Positions 1 through 6,268 of a stretch of 6,268 nt of DNA are shown here, one piece after another. The notes beneath the pieces were generated by a model. That model did not search any database and was not told the DNA's origin. It was given only the letters and a program-made list of their open reading frames with translations. Each line of letters begins with the position of its first letter. Within the stretch, counting starts at the first letter, position 1. The stretch comes from Planctomycetaceae bacterium (GTDB lineage: Bacteria; Planctomycetota; Planctomycetia; Pirellulales; Thermoguttaceae). The translations under genes were made by a program, and so were the position numbers. The stretch covers positions 1 to 6,268 of the forward strand of contig JAIRLW010000077.1 of assembly GCA_031259095.1 (NCBI GenBank), written 5' to 3'.

Positions 1-30
1 TTTCGCCGAAACGTCGTGCCGGTTGAGTGT

Positions 31-3000
31 TTATTGATTTCTGTTGTTAGGCGGATTAGTTTGTTCAAGGAGTCGCTCGTTCATTTCTTCAAGTTGTTTG
101 GTTAAACCGAAGTGTTGGAGCAACGCGGTAATCGCACTGCGGCGGTCAGTTTCCCGTGACGGATTTCGCGCCAGTTCTAAAGCCAGTTCCTTCGCCTCAT
201 TTTGACGGTCAATCGCAAGATAAAGATTCGACAACATAATAAGCGAATCCGTTTTGTCTTTTAGTCCCTTAAACCGAACTTCAAGTTGTTCCGCAACAGA
301 ATTGACCTCGCCGTATTCCCGCAAAATTTTTAACGCCGTTTCATAAATATAAAAATCTAACGCAAAATGTTGTGAATCACTGAAAAATCCGGGATTGCGG
401 ATAATTCGTAATGAAATTTTAACGGCGTTATCTTTTTGTTTTTCTCCCGCAACCTGCATTCGGTGCAGCAATTCGTTTTGAATTCTTCGGTCTGAAACAG
501 AAACAACCAACCGATCCAGAAGCGTTTGCGCATCATCCTCACGACCCCATTGTTCAAGAATCGGTAACAAATTAAACGACTCTTGATCCGAAAGACGATA
601 TCCAAGTAATCGGTCTAACGCTATTTCCGTACGTTCACGATAATTTTTATTTTCGTAATTTTCCTTTTTAAATTGTAATCCGATATTAGCAGCGATAAAC
701 TCCCGCGTTTGCGTATCCAACGGCGATTTCAATTCCATCTCGTCCAGAATCGAAACCGCTTCATCCCAATGTTTCGTTTTGGCTTTGAGTAACGCAAGAG
801 CAAGCAATTCCGAGGCGTCCGCAGAATTGCCGCATTCTTTTTGTTGTTTTCGTACCGATTCCAGTTGCCGCTCTAGCCGCGTAAATTCATTTTCCGTTTC
901 ATTCGGCAACTCAAGAATATCCGCAAAAACATTGCGCAACGATTCCTCCTTTTCAATCTGACGATGGAAAGAGTTGTTAAATTTGTTTTTGAAACGTGAT
1001 TGCAAAAACGGCTGCATTTTCGGATCATTTTTAATATCCATATCAATTTCAGATTTTTTGATCCAAGTTTCCATCATTTTTCTGATCAGAGCAATTCGGA
1101 AAAAAAGTTCTTGAAACGACGAAAGCGGAGCATAATAATTTTTATTTTGCAGTACGGATTGTAACAAAGTACGATCCACAACACGTTGTCCAATCAATTC
1201 CGGCTGATAATTAACAAGCGGTTTCGGCAAAGGCGGAATCACCGTATTGTTCAGGTTCTTCGCAGACGTTGTTTTTTCCTGTACAGAAAAAGACGGCAAA
1301 AGATGATGACGCAACGTTATTGCCGATTCGGTAAGAAGATTGAGTTCGCGTTCCAACTCTGTTATTTGACGAATATGTTCCGACCGCAAAATACGACGGC
1401 TCGTTTCCGTTTCCAAACCTAGCGTCCGTCGGATTAAATGCGCTTTGGGCGTCTGATTACTGAAACTGATTAAATTTTGTAACGCTTCCGACGGCATTCC
1501 CAACAGTTCACGTTCCTGGTGATTAAAAAAATCCCAACGACCAAGCCGAACCGGTTCCAAAAGAGAACGTAACGATTTCATCGCCGCGTTATAAAGTTGT
1601 TGACGCTGATCAATATTAGGCGAATTATTATTATTATTATTATTATTATTTTGTTCATTTTGCGTATTAAATTCGCAAGCGTTGAGAATCCAATGTTGAA
1701 TACGTTTCAATTGTTGTTCAAGCGAATCGTAACCGGAAAGAGCAAAAAAAAGAATCGTATCATCATCAAACAACAAACCAAGTTCATCCGCAAATTCAGC
1801 AAGGAAAACAGGATTTCGTTGCGCGGCATGTTCTAATGTTGTTTCCAGTCGAACAATGTCCGTTGTACGCCCTGCCGTTTTGAGAAGCCACACCAGCATC
1901 GGACGTCGCAACGCCATTTTTTGTTCAAAAATCTTGATCTGTTCAGGTTCCTCGCTCATCGCAAACGTTTCCCAAATTACAAGAAGCCGGTCGATTTTTT
2001 GTACTTTTGTAAAAGAATTATTTTTTGCAACGGTTTGCATTTTTTCCGACGCTTGTTTCACTAAATAAACGGCAAACCGAATCAATTGCGCACGAACATC
2101 AGGCAATCGCGGCAACAAACCGCGACGTTGACAATTTTCGTCCAAAATTTCACCGAGTTTCTTTTCGAGTCGTTGTTCATCGTCAATAACATCAGCAAAC
2201 CGGTTGGCAATCTGTTCATCCAGAATCTCCGCAAGAAGAATTTGAAACGCCGCAAGTTGCCAATCCGTTTCGCCGTCCAGTCCAAGATTTCGTACAATTT
2301 TCCAGATTGTCCGGTTACAGCTGTTTTGATCAATTTGTAACGACAACTTTCCATTCGCTAAAGAATTTTGTCCGTGATCGAGTTGACAAAGATCAAGCAG
2401 AAAAATTTCAAAACGAATCCGTTCCAGCCGAATATCGCGTTCTGCATTGTCGGAAGACAACAAAGTACGAATTTCCTCAATCGTTTTTCTACAATGAATC
2501 AATTCGTTGGCGTTTGAATTGTTTCCGTTGTTCAAATCCCGATCAATCGCTTCTTTAATTAACCAGCCAAGAACAAGAAATCGGGCGTTACGAAATGAAT
2601 CGACCCGAAGAAAAGGTTTCGGCGGCAATATTTTTGTATCTTGTTTCAAAAAACGTTCATTGTAATGCAAACGGTTTCGGAATAATGTTGACAAAAAGTT
2701 CTGCTGCAAACGAATAGACGCTAAAAAATCCGCAGGCGCAACATTCGCCAATTCAAACGAAGGTCGATTTTCTGGATCAAAATTTCCCGGCAATAACCAT
2801 GCCGACAACATCGAATGGGTTGACGCGGATGTTTCCGGTGTAGTGTTGGAAACGGAAGAAGTTGGAAAGGACAGGGAACGAAATTCCCGAACAGAATCCG
2901 TAACAGATTGAACGCCGAGATAAGAATCAACCGCAATACGCCGAAACGGAATTTCCCAGTTCTCCGCTTCATGAATTTCCAGAAACGTTAAAACCTGCTT

Positions 3001-5832
3001 AACCGCGTCGTATTGATCACGACCAATCATTAGGTCAATATCATCAAGTTGATCGTGCCAATCCGCCTTCTGAAGAATTCGGCTAAGAAACAATTTGTTT
3101 GCCTTTTCCGTATCGCCAACTCGATTATAAAATTCAAACAACTTATTTGTTTCAATATCATCTTTGGTTTGTTCGCAAAGTTTTTCCTGAAACCGTACAG
3201 CCGCGTTCAAATCGTTTTGTTTTTCTGAAACGTAAACAAGTTCTTTTAACAAAAACGAATAAATCGTTACATTGGTCGGATCAAGCGTTGTATCAAGAAT
3301 AGTTTCCAACGTTTGACGGGCTGCGCCGAAATCGTTCATTGTCGCCTGCACTCTGGCAAGCGCAAGCGCGGTTTCGCGTTTTTTATCATCCAATCGCATT
3401 CGATGTTGAATCCGTTCGATCAGATTATCGAGTTGTCCCGACCGTTGATAATAATTGGTTAACGTTTCAATAACAGATAATTGACCGTGTAAATGATCGG
3501 TTCGTTCAAAAATTCGCCAAGTCATTTCAATCGCTTCATTGTCTTGACCGGCACGAGCCAGCGTTTGCGCCAAAAGAGTGAGCGTTGGAATGTCGCCCGG
3601 CTCTATTCGTAACGCCTGACGTAACAGGTCGATTCCTTCATCACGATTACCGATACTCAAAAGAATATCCGCATAAAACCGGAGATACGCTGGATTACCG
3701 GACGCGAAACTAATTAATGTACGACCCGTTTCAAGGGCGTGATCAATCTGTCCCAGTTTGACCTGAAGCGACGTTAAATGTTTCAAATGATCGGCTCGCC
3801 AAACAGTATCACGTTCCGCAAGAATTTTGTACAATTCGACGGCTTTTTCTCCGTCGCCGTTTTGCTCAAACAATTCAGCGGCAAAACGGAGAAGACGATA
3901 ACTAGGCGGTTGTATTATTGTCAACGCTTTTTCAACGGCAACTGTCGCCGCGTAACTTTTAATTTCCGCCTGACGATAAACCGCCAATCGCCAAAACGCC
4001 CGAATCAGCGAATTCGGATCGTTATCGTTGCGTTTTTCCATCGCTTCGATTTGTCGTTCCAGAATTTCGGTTGCTTCGGCAAGTTTTTGCGCCGATTTCA
4101 AAAACCGGACTTCTTGTTGCAAAAACGATTCGAATTGCTCTTCTGTTTCGATAAGTTGTTCCGTCTGCGTCAACCGTAACGCCGCCGCGGTCATATCCTC
4201 CGGTTGACCTCTTCTAATTAACGCTTCAATAAAACGCCATTGCGCTTGTAAATCACAAGGAAAAATTTCCGCTAAATATTGAAATGTTTTAAATGATTCT
4301 GTAACGTAACCAAGAGACAACAGAAGATTTCCTAATTGCGTCAAATGTTCAAGAGCAGGGTTGTCGTCGTCCGCCAACGGTTGAAGCGTTTCGAGAACCT
4401 TCTTTTTTTGACGGCGACCATGATAGAATATCGCCAAATATTCACGGTACGAAAAATCATTCGGACGAAGTTCGACCGCACGACGATAATATCGTTCCGC
4501 TTCGTCATAAATTTTGCTGCGGAATAAAAGATCGGCAACTGTTACAGCAGCGGCCGGATTCGTCGGATCGGTATCGGCAATTTTCGTCCAAATTTTTACC
4601 GCTTCCGTTTTACGGATTGATTCGTCAATTTCAGTATTTTGGAAAACAAGTTCTCCCCAACGGGAAAGATAATCCGTGTTGTTCGGCTCTAGTCGATCAA
4701 CCGCTTCATATTGTTCGATAGCGGCGGCAATATTTTTTTGTTCCAATAAAAAATCAATGAACGTTAAACGAAGCGGAATATTCGACGGCGTTTTTTCGAT
4801 TGTTACGGTTAATAATTTTCGTGCTTCGTCTGTTTGATTGAGTTGACGAAGAGTCAAGGCTAAACGCCGAACCGATTCAAAATCAGCCGGATATTGTTCA
4901 ATCCGTTGACGATAAAATTCCGCCAAACCGGTTTCGTTTTCTTTCCGCACGAAAATACGGTCAATCCGGTTTCGCACCGATTCGGCAAGCCAACTTTCAG
5001 GAGCAAGACGATCAAGCAATGTTTCCAAATCGGCAAGAGCGGCTTGTTCTTTGCCCTGCCGTTGCTTAATCTCGACAATCGCCAACAGATACCGAACACG
5101 GGAAAATTCATCCGAAGTTTGAGCCGCCAATTTTTCATAACGATTCAACGCTTCGCCGAACCGGTTTTCCGATTCCAAAAATTCCGCGATCTGCACGAGC
5201 ATTTCGGGATCGTCGGGAAATAGTTCTTCCAACTGATTCCAAACCGTTTCCGATTTTTTGGAATCGCCGAACCGTTCATAAGTTCGCCCCAATGTTTGTA
5301 ACACGTTTCGAATATCTGCGCGCGACGGCTTACGTTGTACGGAAATTTCCAACGCGATAATGGCATCTCGAAACCGTCCCTGAACAATTCGAACTTCGCC
5401 AAGATAAAACGGCGCAACAGCATTTTCGGTATCAAGTTGGGTTGCCGTTTGAAATGCGTGAGCCGCCAATTCCATTTCTCCGCGCCGTTCCGCCGCCAAA
5501 CCGTACAATATCCACGACGGACTGTGTTTCGGATTTTGTTCCGTGAGATTTCGGCAGCGTTCTAAAAATTGTTCGGCGTGTCCGGTATCAATGTAATAAG
5601 TATAAACACGGTCAAATGTTGTTCCGCGTCGCGGCGATTGAACCAGAATTTCCCAAAACCGTTCCACCACCAACCGCGTCTGATCCGACGGTTCCGCCGC
5701 AACAGAAATCACCATCAACAAAACGGAACAAAAAATACAAAGAAAAAATCGGAATCGTTGATAGTGGATAACGGAGAACGGACAGTGATACCCTAGCCCT
5801 TTTGAAAATCGTTTTTTGAACTGTAAAAACAC
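31..5832 (-). CDS. Giant exported TPR-repeat protein, function unknown (probable planctomycete family)
   Basis: A single uninterrupted 1933-codon frame. The start is GTG at 5832-5830. It is the first possible start after an in-frame TAA at 5874-5872, and the next candidates (TTG/ATG/GTG around codons 38-41) would destroy the signal peptide. No good Shine-Dalgarno sequence precedes it. Residues 1-46 form a probable signal peptide with a long basic n-region. At least twelve TPRs follow between residues 104 and about 890, with two more near the C-terminus (1673-1706 and 1861-1894). Residues about 900-1670 are mostly helical in character without clear TPRs. They carry Ser/Thr-rich (987-1008), Asn-rich (1101-1109) and poly-Asn (1395-1403) linkers and a likely coiled coil (about 1485-1505); another lies at 1651-1667. 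TPR solenoids are protein-binding scaffolds, so an extracytoplasmic assembly or docking role is inferred. No enzyme motif, lipobox, C-terminal anchor or sorting signal is visible. The 'PRRGTTFDRVY' stretch before the repeats recalls planctomycete TPR proteins (from memory). The coding call is very secure; the function is unknown. Confidence 0.95.
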   Translation of the reverse strand: MFLQFKKRFSKGLGYHCPFSVIHYQRFRFFLCIFCSVLLMVISVAAEPSDQTRLVVERFWEILVQSPRRGTTFDRVYTYYIDTGHAEQFLERCRNLTEQNPKHSPSWILYGLAAERRGEMELAAHAFQTATQLDTENAVAPFYLGEVRIVQGRFRDAIIALEISVQRKPSRADIRNVLQTLGRTYERFGDSKKSETVWNQLEELFPDDPEMLVQIAEFLESENRFGEALNRYEKLAAQTSDEFSRVRYLLAIVEIKQRQGKEQAALADLETLLDRLAPESWLAESVRNRIDRIFVRKENETGLAEFYRQRIEQYPADFESVRRLALTLRQLNQTDEARKLLTVTIEKTPSNIPLRLTFIDFLLEQKNIAAAIEQYEAVDRLEPNNTDYLSRWGELVFQNTEIDESIRKTEAVKIWTKIADTDPTNPAAAVTVADLLFRSKIYDEAERYYRRAVELRPNDFSYREYLAIFYHGRRQKKKVLETLQPLADDDNPALEHLTQLGNLLLSLGYVTESFKTFQYLAEIFPCDLQAQWRFIEALIRRGQPEDMTAAALRLTQTEQLIETEEQFESFLQQEVRFLKSAQKLAEATEILERQIEAMEKRNDNDPNSLIRAFWRLAVYRQAEIKSYAATVAVEKALTIIQPPSYRLLRFAAELFEQNGDGEKAVELYKILAERDTVWRADHLKHLTSLQVKLGQIDHALETGRTLISFASGNPAYLRFYADILLSIGNRDEGIDLLRQALRIEPGDIPTLTLLAQTLARAGQDNEAIEMTWRIFERTDHLHGQLSVIETLTNYYQRSGQLDNLIERIQHRMRLDDKKRETALALARVQATMNDFGAARQTLETILDTTLDPTNVTIYSFLLKELVYVSEKQNDLNAAVRFQEKLCEQTKDDIETNKLFEFYNRVGDTEKANKLFLSRILQKADWHDQLDDIDLMIGRDQYDAVKQVLTFLEIHEAENWEIPFRRIAVDSYLGVQSVTDSVREFRSLSFPTSSVSNTTPETSASTHSMLSAWLLPGNFDPENRPSFELANVAPADFLASIRLQQNFLSTLFRNRLHYNERFLKQDTKILPPKPFLRVDSFRNARFLVLGWLIKEAIDRDLNNGNNSNANELIHCRKTIEEIRTLLSSDNAERDIRLERIRFEIFLLDLCQLDHGQNSLANGKLSLQIDQNSCNRTIWKIVRNLGLDGETDWQLAAFQILLAEILDEQIANRFADVIDDEQRLEKKLGEILDENCQRRGLLPRLPDVRAQLIRFAVYLVKQASEKMQTVAKNNSFTKVQKIDRLLVIWETFAMSEEPEQIKIFEQKMALRRPMLVWLLKTAGRTTDIVRLETTLEHAAQRNPVFLAEFADELGLLFDDDTILFFALSGYDSLEQQLKRIQHWILNACEFNTQNEQNNNNNNNNNSPNIDQRQQLYNAAMKSLRSLLEPVRLGRWDFFNHQERELLGMPSEALQNLISFSNQTPKAHLIRRTLGLETETSRRILRSEHIRQITELERELNLLTESAITLRHHLLPSFSVQEKTTSAKNLNNTVIPPLPKPLVNYQPELIGQRVVDRTLLQSVLQNKNYYAPLSSFQELFFRIALIRKMMETWIKKSEIDMDIKNDPKMQPFLQSRFKNKFNNSFHRQIEKEESLRNVFADILELPNETENEFTRLERQLESVRKQQKECGNSADASELLALALLKAKTKHWDEAVSILDEMELKSPLDTQTREFIAANIGLQFKKENYENKNYRERTEIALDRLLGYRLSDQESFNLLPILEQWGREDDAQTLLDRLVVSVSDRRIQNELLHRMQVAGEKQKDNAVKISLRIIRNPGFFSDSQHFALDFYIYETALKILREYGEVNSVAEQLEVRFKGLKDKTDSLIMLSNLYLAIDRQNEAKELALELARNPSRETDRRSAITALLQHFGLTKQLEEMNERLLEQTNPPNNRNQ
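151..816 (-). other. C-terminal TPR-like region of the giant protein (residues about 1673-1894)
   Basis: A clear TPR returns at residues 1673-1706 (A1680, W1689, A1692, P1704), and a further TPR-like unit sits at 1861-1894 (N1869, A1880, L1884). The helical segments between them, for example 'LLPILEQWGREDDAQTLLDRL', have the same helix-turn-helix rhythm but match the consensus poorly. A likely coiled-coil segment (about 1651-1667) lies just before this region. Together these suggest that the protein ends in a second, shorter solenoid after the long non-TPR middle. Confidence 0.65.
1624..1650 (-). repeat. (ATT)9 microsatellite encoding a 9-Asn tract
   Basis: Nine perfect ATT units on the plus strand read as nine identical AAT (Asn) codons, residues 1395-1403, flanked by EQ and SPNID. 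The surroundings are also Asn/Gln-rich (N1389, Q1391, N1392, Q1394). Absence of synonymous AAC codons means the tract is a pure triplet repeat, the form most prone to slippage. Length changes of whole units would stay in frame. The tract lies in a linker of the non-TPR middle region, so it is probably a flexible spacer. Confidence 0.95.
3163..5523 (-). other. N-terminal TPR solenoid of the giant protein (residues about 104-890)
   Basis: Repeats of 34 residues were placed by hand on the TPR consensus (small residue at 8, Ala at 20, aromatic or Leu at 24, Pro at 32). They lie at residues 104-137, 138-171, 175-208, 209-242, 318-351, 352-385, 426-459, 494-527, 645-678, 714-747, 748-781 and 819-852, with a weaker unit near 857-890. 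The best examples are 318-351 (A325, A337, P349), 352-385 (A371, Y375, P383) and 426-459 (A433, A445, Y449, A452, P457). The gaps (243-317, 386-425, 460-493, 528-644) are helical and probably contain degenerate repeats. The expected product is a superhelical protein-binding surface. Repeat boundaries are approximate. Confidence 0.85.
5695..5832 (-). other. Probable Sec signal peptide of the giant TPR protein (residues 1-46)
   Basis: The N-terminus has a basic region (K6, K7, R8, K11, R26, R28), then a hydrophobic core from about residue 29 to 44 (FFLCIFCSVLLMVISV). It ends in V44-A45-A46 before E47, a good AxA-like signal peptidase I site with small or aliphatic residues at -3 and -1. The n-region is unusually long, about 27 residues before the core. 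There is no lipobox: Cys32 and Cys35 sit at the start of the core, not at a cleavage site. The mature protein would begin EPSDQTR. An uncleaved N-terminal membrane anchor is the main alternative. Confidence 0.8.
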
Positions 5833-5887
5833 CTTAAATTGCGGAGTTAAACGAAAATATAAAACAGGTTTTTAAAAGGAAAACGGT
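5833..5887 (-). other. Junction between the IS630 remnant and the giant gene
   Basis: A 55-base AT-rich stretch with no hairpin that looks like a terminator. The frame that carries the second transposase Asp motif stays open through here and ends with TAA at 5834-5836, leaving a single G before the GTG start. A TATATT (5856-5861) could be a -10 for the large gene, but the hexamer 17 bases upstream (GTTTTC) is a poor -35, so I do not call a promoter. Whether these bases belong to the insertion sequence or to the original upstream region cannot be decided from the window. Confidence 0.5.
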
Positions 5888-6201
5888 ATAATAAGCGGCA
5901 TTGTCCACAAACAGATGAATCGTTTTTTGACGATAAAATTTTAATATCTTTTGTAACAATCATAAGACCGATTGATGTTCACGCGTTGACGACCGCTGTT
6001 CGCTTGCAACGGAGACTCCCGACCCTTACGTATCCAACCGTAAGCGGGAATACTCGGATGAGTCGGATGAGTTGCATCGCCAAAGAGAAAAACCGCGTCT
6101 TTTCCAGACCGGAAACGCAACCAGCGATAATAGTTGATAAACGTTTTAGGCAGGAGTTTCAGTCTTGATATCTCGGCGGATGATAAGCGATAGGCATTCA
6201 T
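5888..6201 (-). pseudogene. IS630-family transposase remnant, internally deleted and frameshifted
   Basis: From ATG at 6201-6199 an 86-codon frame runs to TAA at 5941-5943. Its first 17 residues (MNAYRLSSAEISRLKLL) look like the N-terminal tip of an IS630 transposase. They are joined directly to the DDE-domain segment 'FLFGDATHPTHPS...AYGWIRKG...NSGRQRVNIN', so most of the helix-turn-helix region (roughly 130 residues by family length) is missing. Asp42 (codon 6076-6078) is the first catalytic Asp. Homology then continues in another frame from about 5959 to 5888 as 'LLQKILKFYRQKTIHLF' followed by 'VDNAAYY', the second-Asp motif (codon 5903-5905). The two Asp codons are only about 58 codons apart, shorter than in intact members, so an out-of-frame deletion probably lies between 5971 and 5959. 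The third acidic residue (normally ~34 residues on, near a PPYSP motif) is absent. It cannot be an active transposase. Terminal inverted repeats and a TA target duplication were not identified. Confidence 0.87.
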
Positions 6202-6208
6202 AAGTTGA

Positions 6209-6212
6209 CCTC
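6209..6212 (-). promoter_or_regulatory. Ribosome-binding site of the IS630 remnant
   Basis: GAGG on the minus strand, seven bases before the ATG at 6201-6199. The spacing and sequence are canonical and fix the start of the remnant frame. By contrast, no comparable site precedes the GTG of the large gene. Confidence 0.7.
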
Positions 6213-6219
6213 ATGCTCA

Positions 6220-6243
6220 TCAGTATAAAATTCAGTATAAAAT
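6220..6243. repeat. 12-bp perfect tandem duplication over the promoter -10 region
   Basis: TCAGTATAAAAT occurs at 6220-6231 and again at 6232-6243 with no gap or mismatch. On the minus strand each copy contains TATACT, so there are two -10-like hexamers (6234-6239 and 6222-6227) 12 bases apart. Only the upstream one has the 17-base spacing to TTGACA. The second copy would be 29 bases from the -35 and is not expected to work with it. Confidence 0.9.
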
Positions 6244-6262
6244 ATCCGTCAAATCTTGTCAA
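6234..6262 (-). promoter_or_regulatory. Near-consensus sigma70-type promoter ahead of the IS630 remnant
   Basis: On the minus strand a perfect -35 hexamer TTGACA (6257-6262) is separated by exactly 17 bases from TATACT (6234-6239), a one-mismatch -10. Transcription would start around 6227-6222, about 25 bases before the ATG at 6201. A second TTGAC lies 10 bases downstream of the first (6248-6252), and GATATT occurs twice 20 bases apart, giving the spacer a repetitive look. This probably was the transposase promoter. With no visible terminator downstream, it could also feed the large TPR gene. Confidence 0.72.
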
Positions 6263-6268
6263 TATCTA

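Noticed and set aside
1..30. Possible start or end of a neighbouring gene downstream of the giant gene's stop
   Set aside because: Thirty bases are too few to support a coding call, and no terminator hairpin is clear.
1624..1650. ATT repeat as a CRISPR-like or phase-variation switch
   Set aside because: There are no spacers, so it is not CRISPR. The triplet unit keeps the frame, so slippage cannot turn the gene on or off.
3778..4179. Plus-strand open frame of 133 codons opposite the giant gene
   Set aside because: It lies wholly antisense to a strong TPR-coding frame. Its composition (rich in Phe, Arg, Asn) is what the complement of Glu/Ala/Leu-rich codons produces, and it has no recognisable domain.
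4860..5138. Minus-strand open frame of 92 codons in another frame of the giant gene
   Set aside because: It is fully nested, out of frame, inside a continuous coding region, with no family resemblance.
4894..5223. Plus-strand open frame of 109 codons
   Set aside because: Antisense to well-defined TPRs, with no motif and a shadow-like composition.
5887..5892. Perfect TATAAT on the plus strand
   Set aside because: The hexamer 17 bases upstream (ACAGGT) is nothing like TTGACA, and there is no gene downstream on that strand. In AT-rich DNA this match is likely to be chance.
5941..5971. Single-base frameshift, or programmed -1 frameshifting at an A-run (CAAAAG), joining the two transposase frames
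   Set aside because: The two catalytic Asp codons are also too close together by about 30 residues. An out-of-frame deletion explains both the frame change and the missing length, and the run of four A's is a weak slippery site.
5986..6168. Plus-strand open frame of 60 codons
   Set aside because: Antisense to the transposase remnant, whose minus-strand reading matches IS630 motifs.

Overview
The window is dominated by one very long minus-strand gene (31-5832, 1933 codons). It encodes an exported, tetratricopeptide-repeat (TPR) solenoid protein with no recognisable catalytic domain. Upstream of its 5' end, on the same strand, lie the decayed remains of an IS630-family (IS630-Tc1-mariner superfamily) transposase gene (about 5888-6201), with a near-consensus sigma70-type promoter (6234-6262) still in front. 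Nothing else in the window is a convincing gene. The other open frames are antisense or out-of-frame shadows.

Organism: the DNA is bacterial and of moderate-to-low GC (roughly 40-45 % by eye). Giant secreted TPR proteins whose N-terminus runs 'ERFW..L..PRRGTTFDRVY' before the first TPR resemble, from memory, a family common in Planctomycetes (Pirellulales and relatives). The weak Shine-Dalgarno context of the large gene would fit that group. This assignment is an inference, not a database result. The AT-rich composition would suggest one of the lower-GC, possibly host-associated, members.

Layout, read in the direction of transcription (from 6268 down to 1): a promoter with a 12-bp tandem duplication over its -10 region; a ribosome-binding site and ATG; a deletion-riddled IS630 transposase fragment retaining the N-terminal tip, the first catalytic Asp region and the second Asp motif; then a GTG start one base after the stop of the last transposase-derived frame; a signal peptide; at least twelve TPRs over roughly residues 104-890; a long middle region (about 900-1670) with low-complexity inserts, including a pure (AAT)9 Asn tract; a short C-terminal TPR region; and the stop at 31-33. 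The last 30 bases hold nothing recognisable.

Functional reading: the two loci are co-oriented and no terminator is visible between them. Transcription from the promoter in front of the IS630 remnant could therefore run into the large gene. I found no evidence of a new multi-gene system. The noteworthy points are the apparent IS-remnant capture of the large gene's upstream region, and the architecture of the large protein itself.
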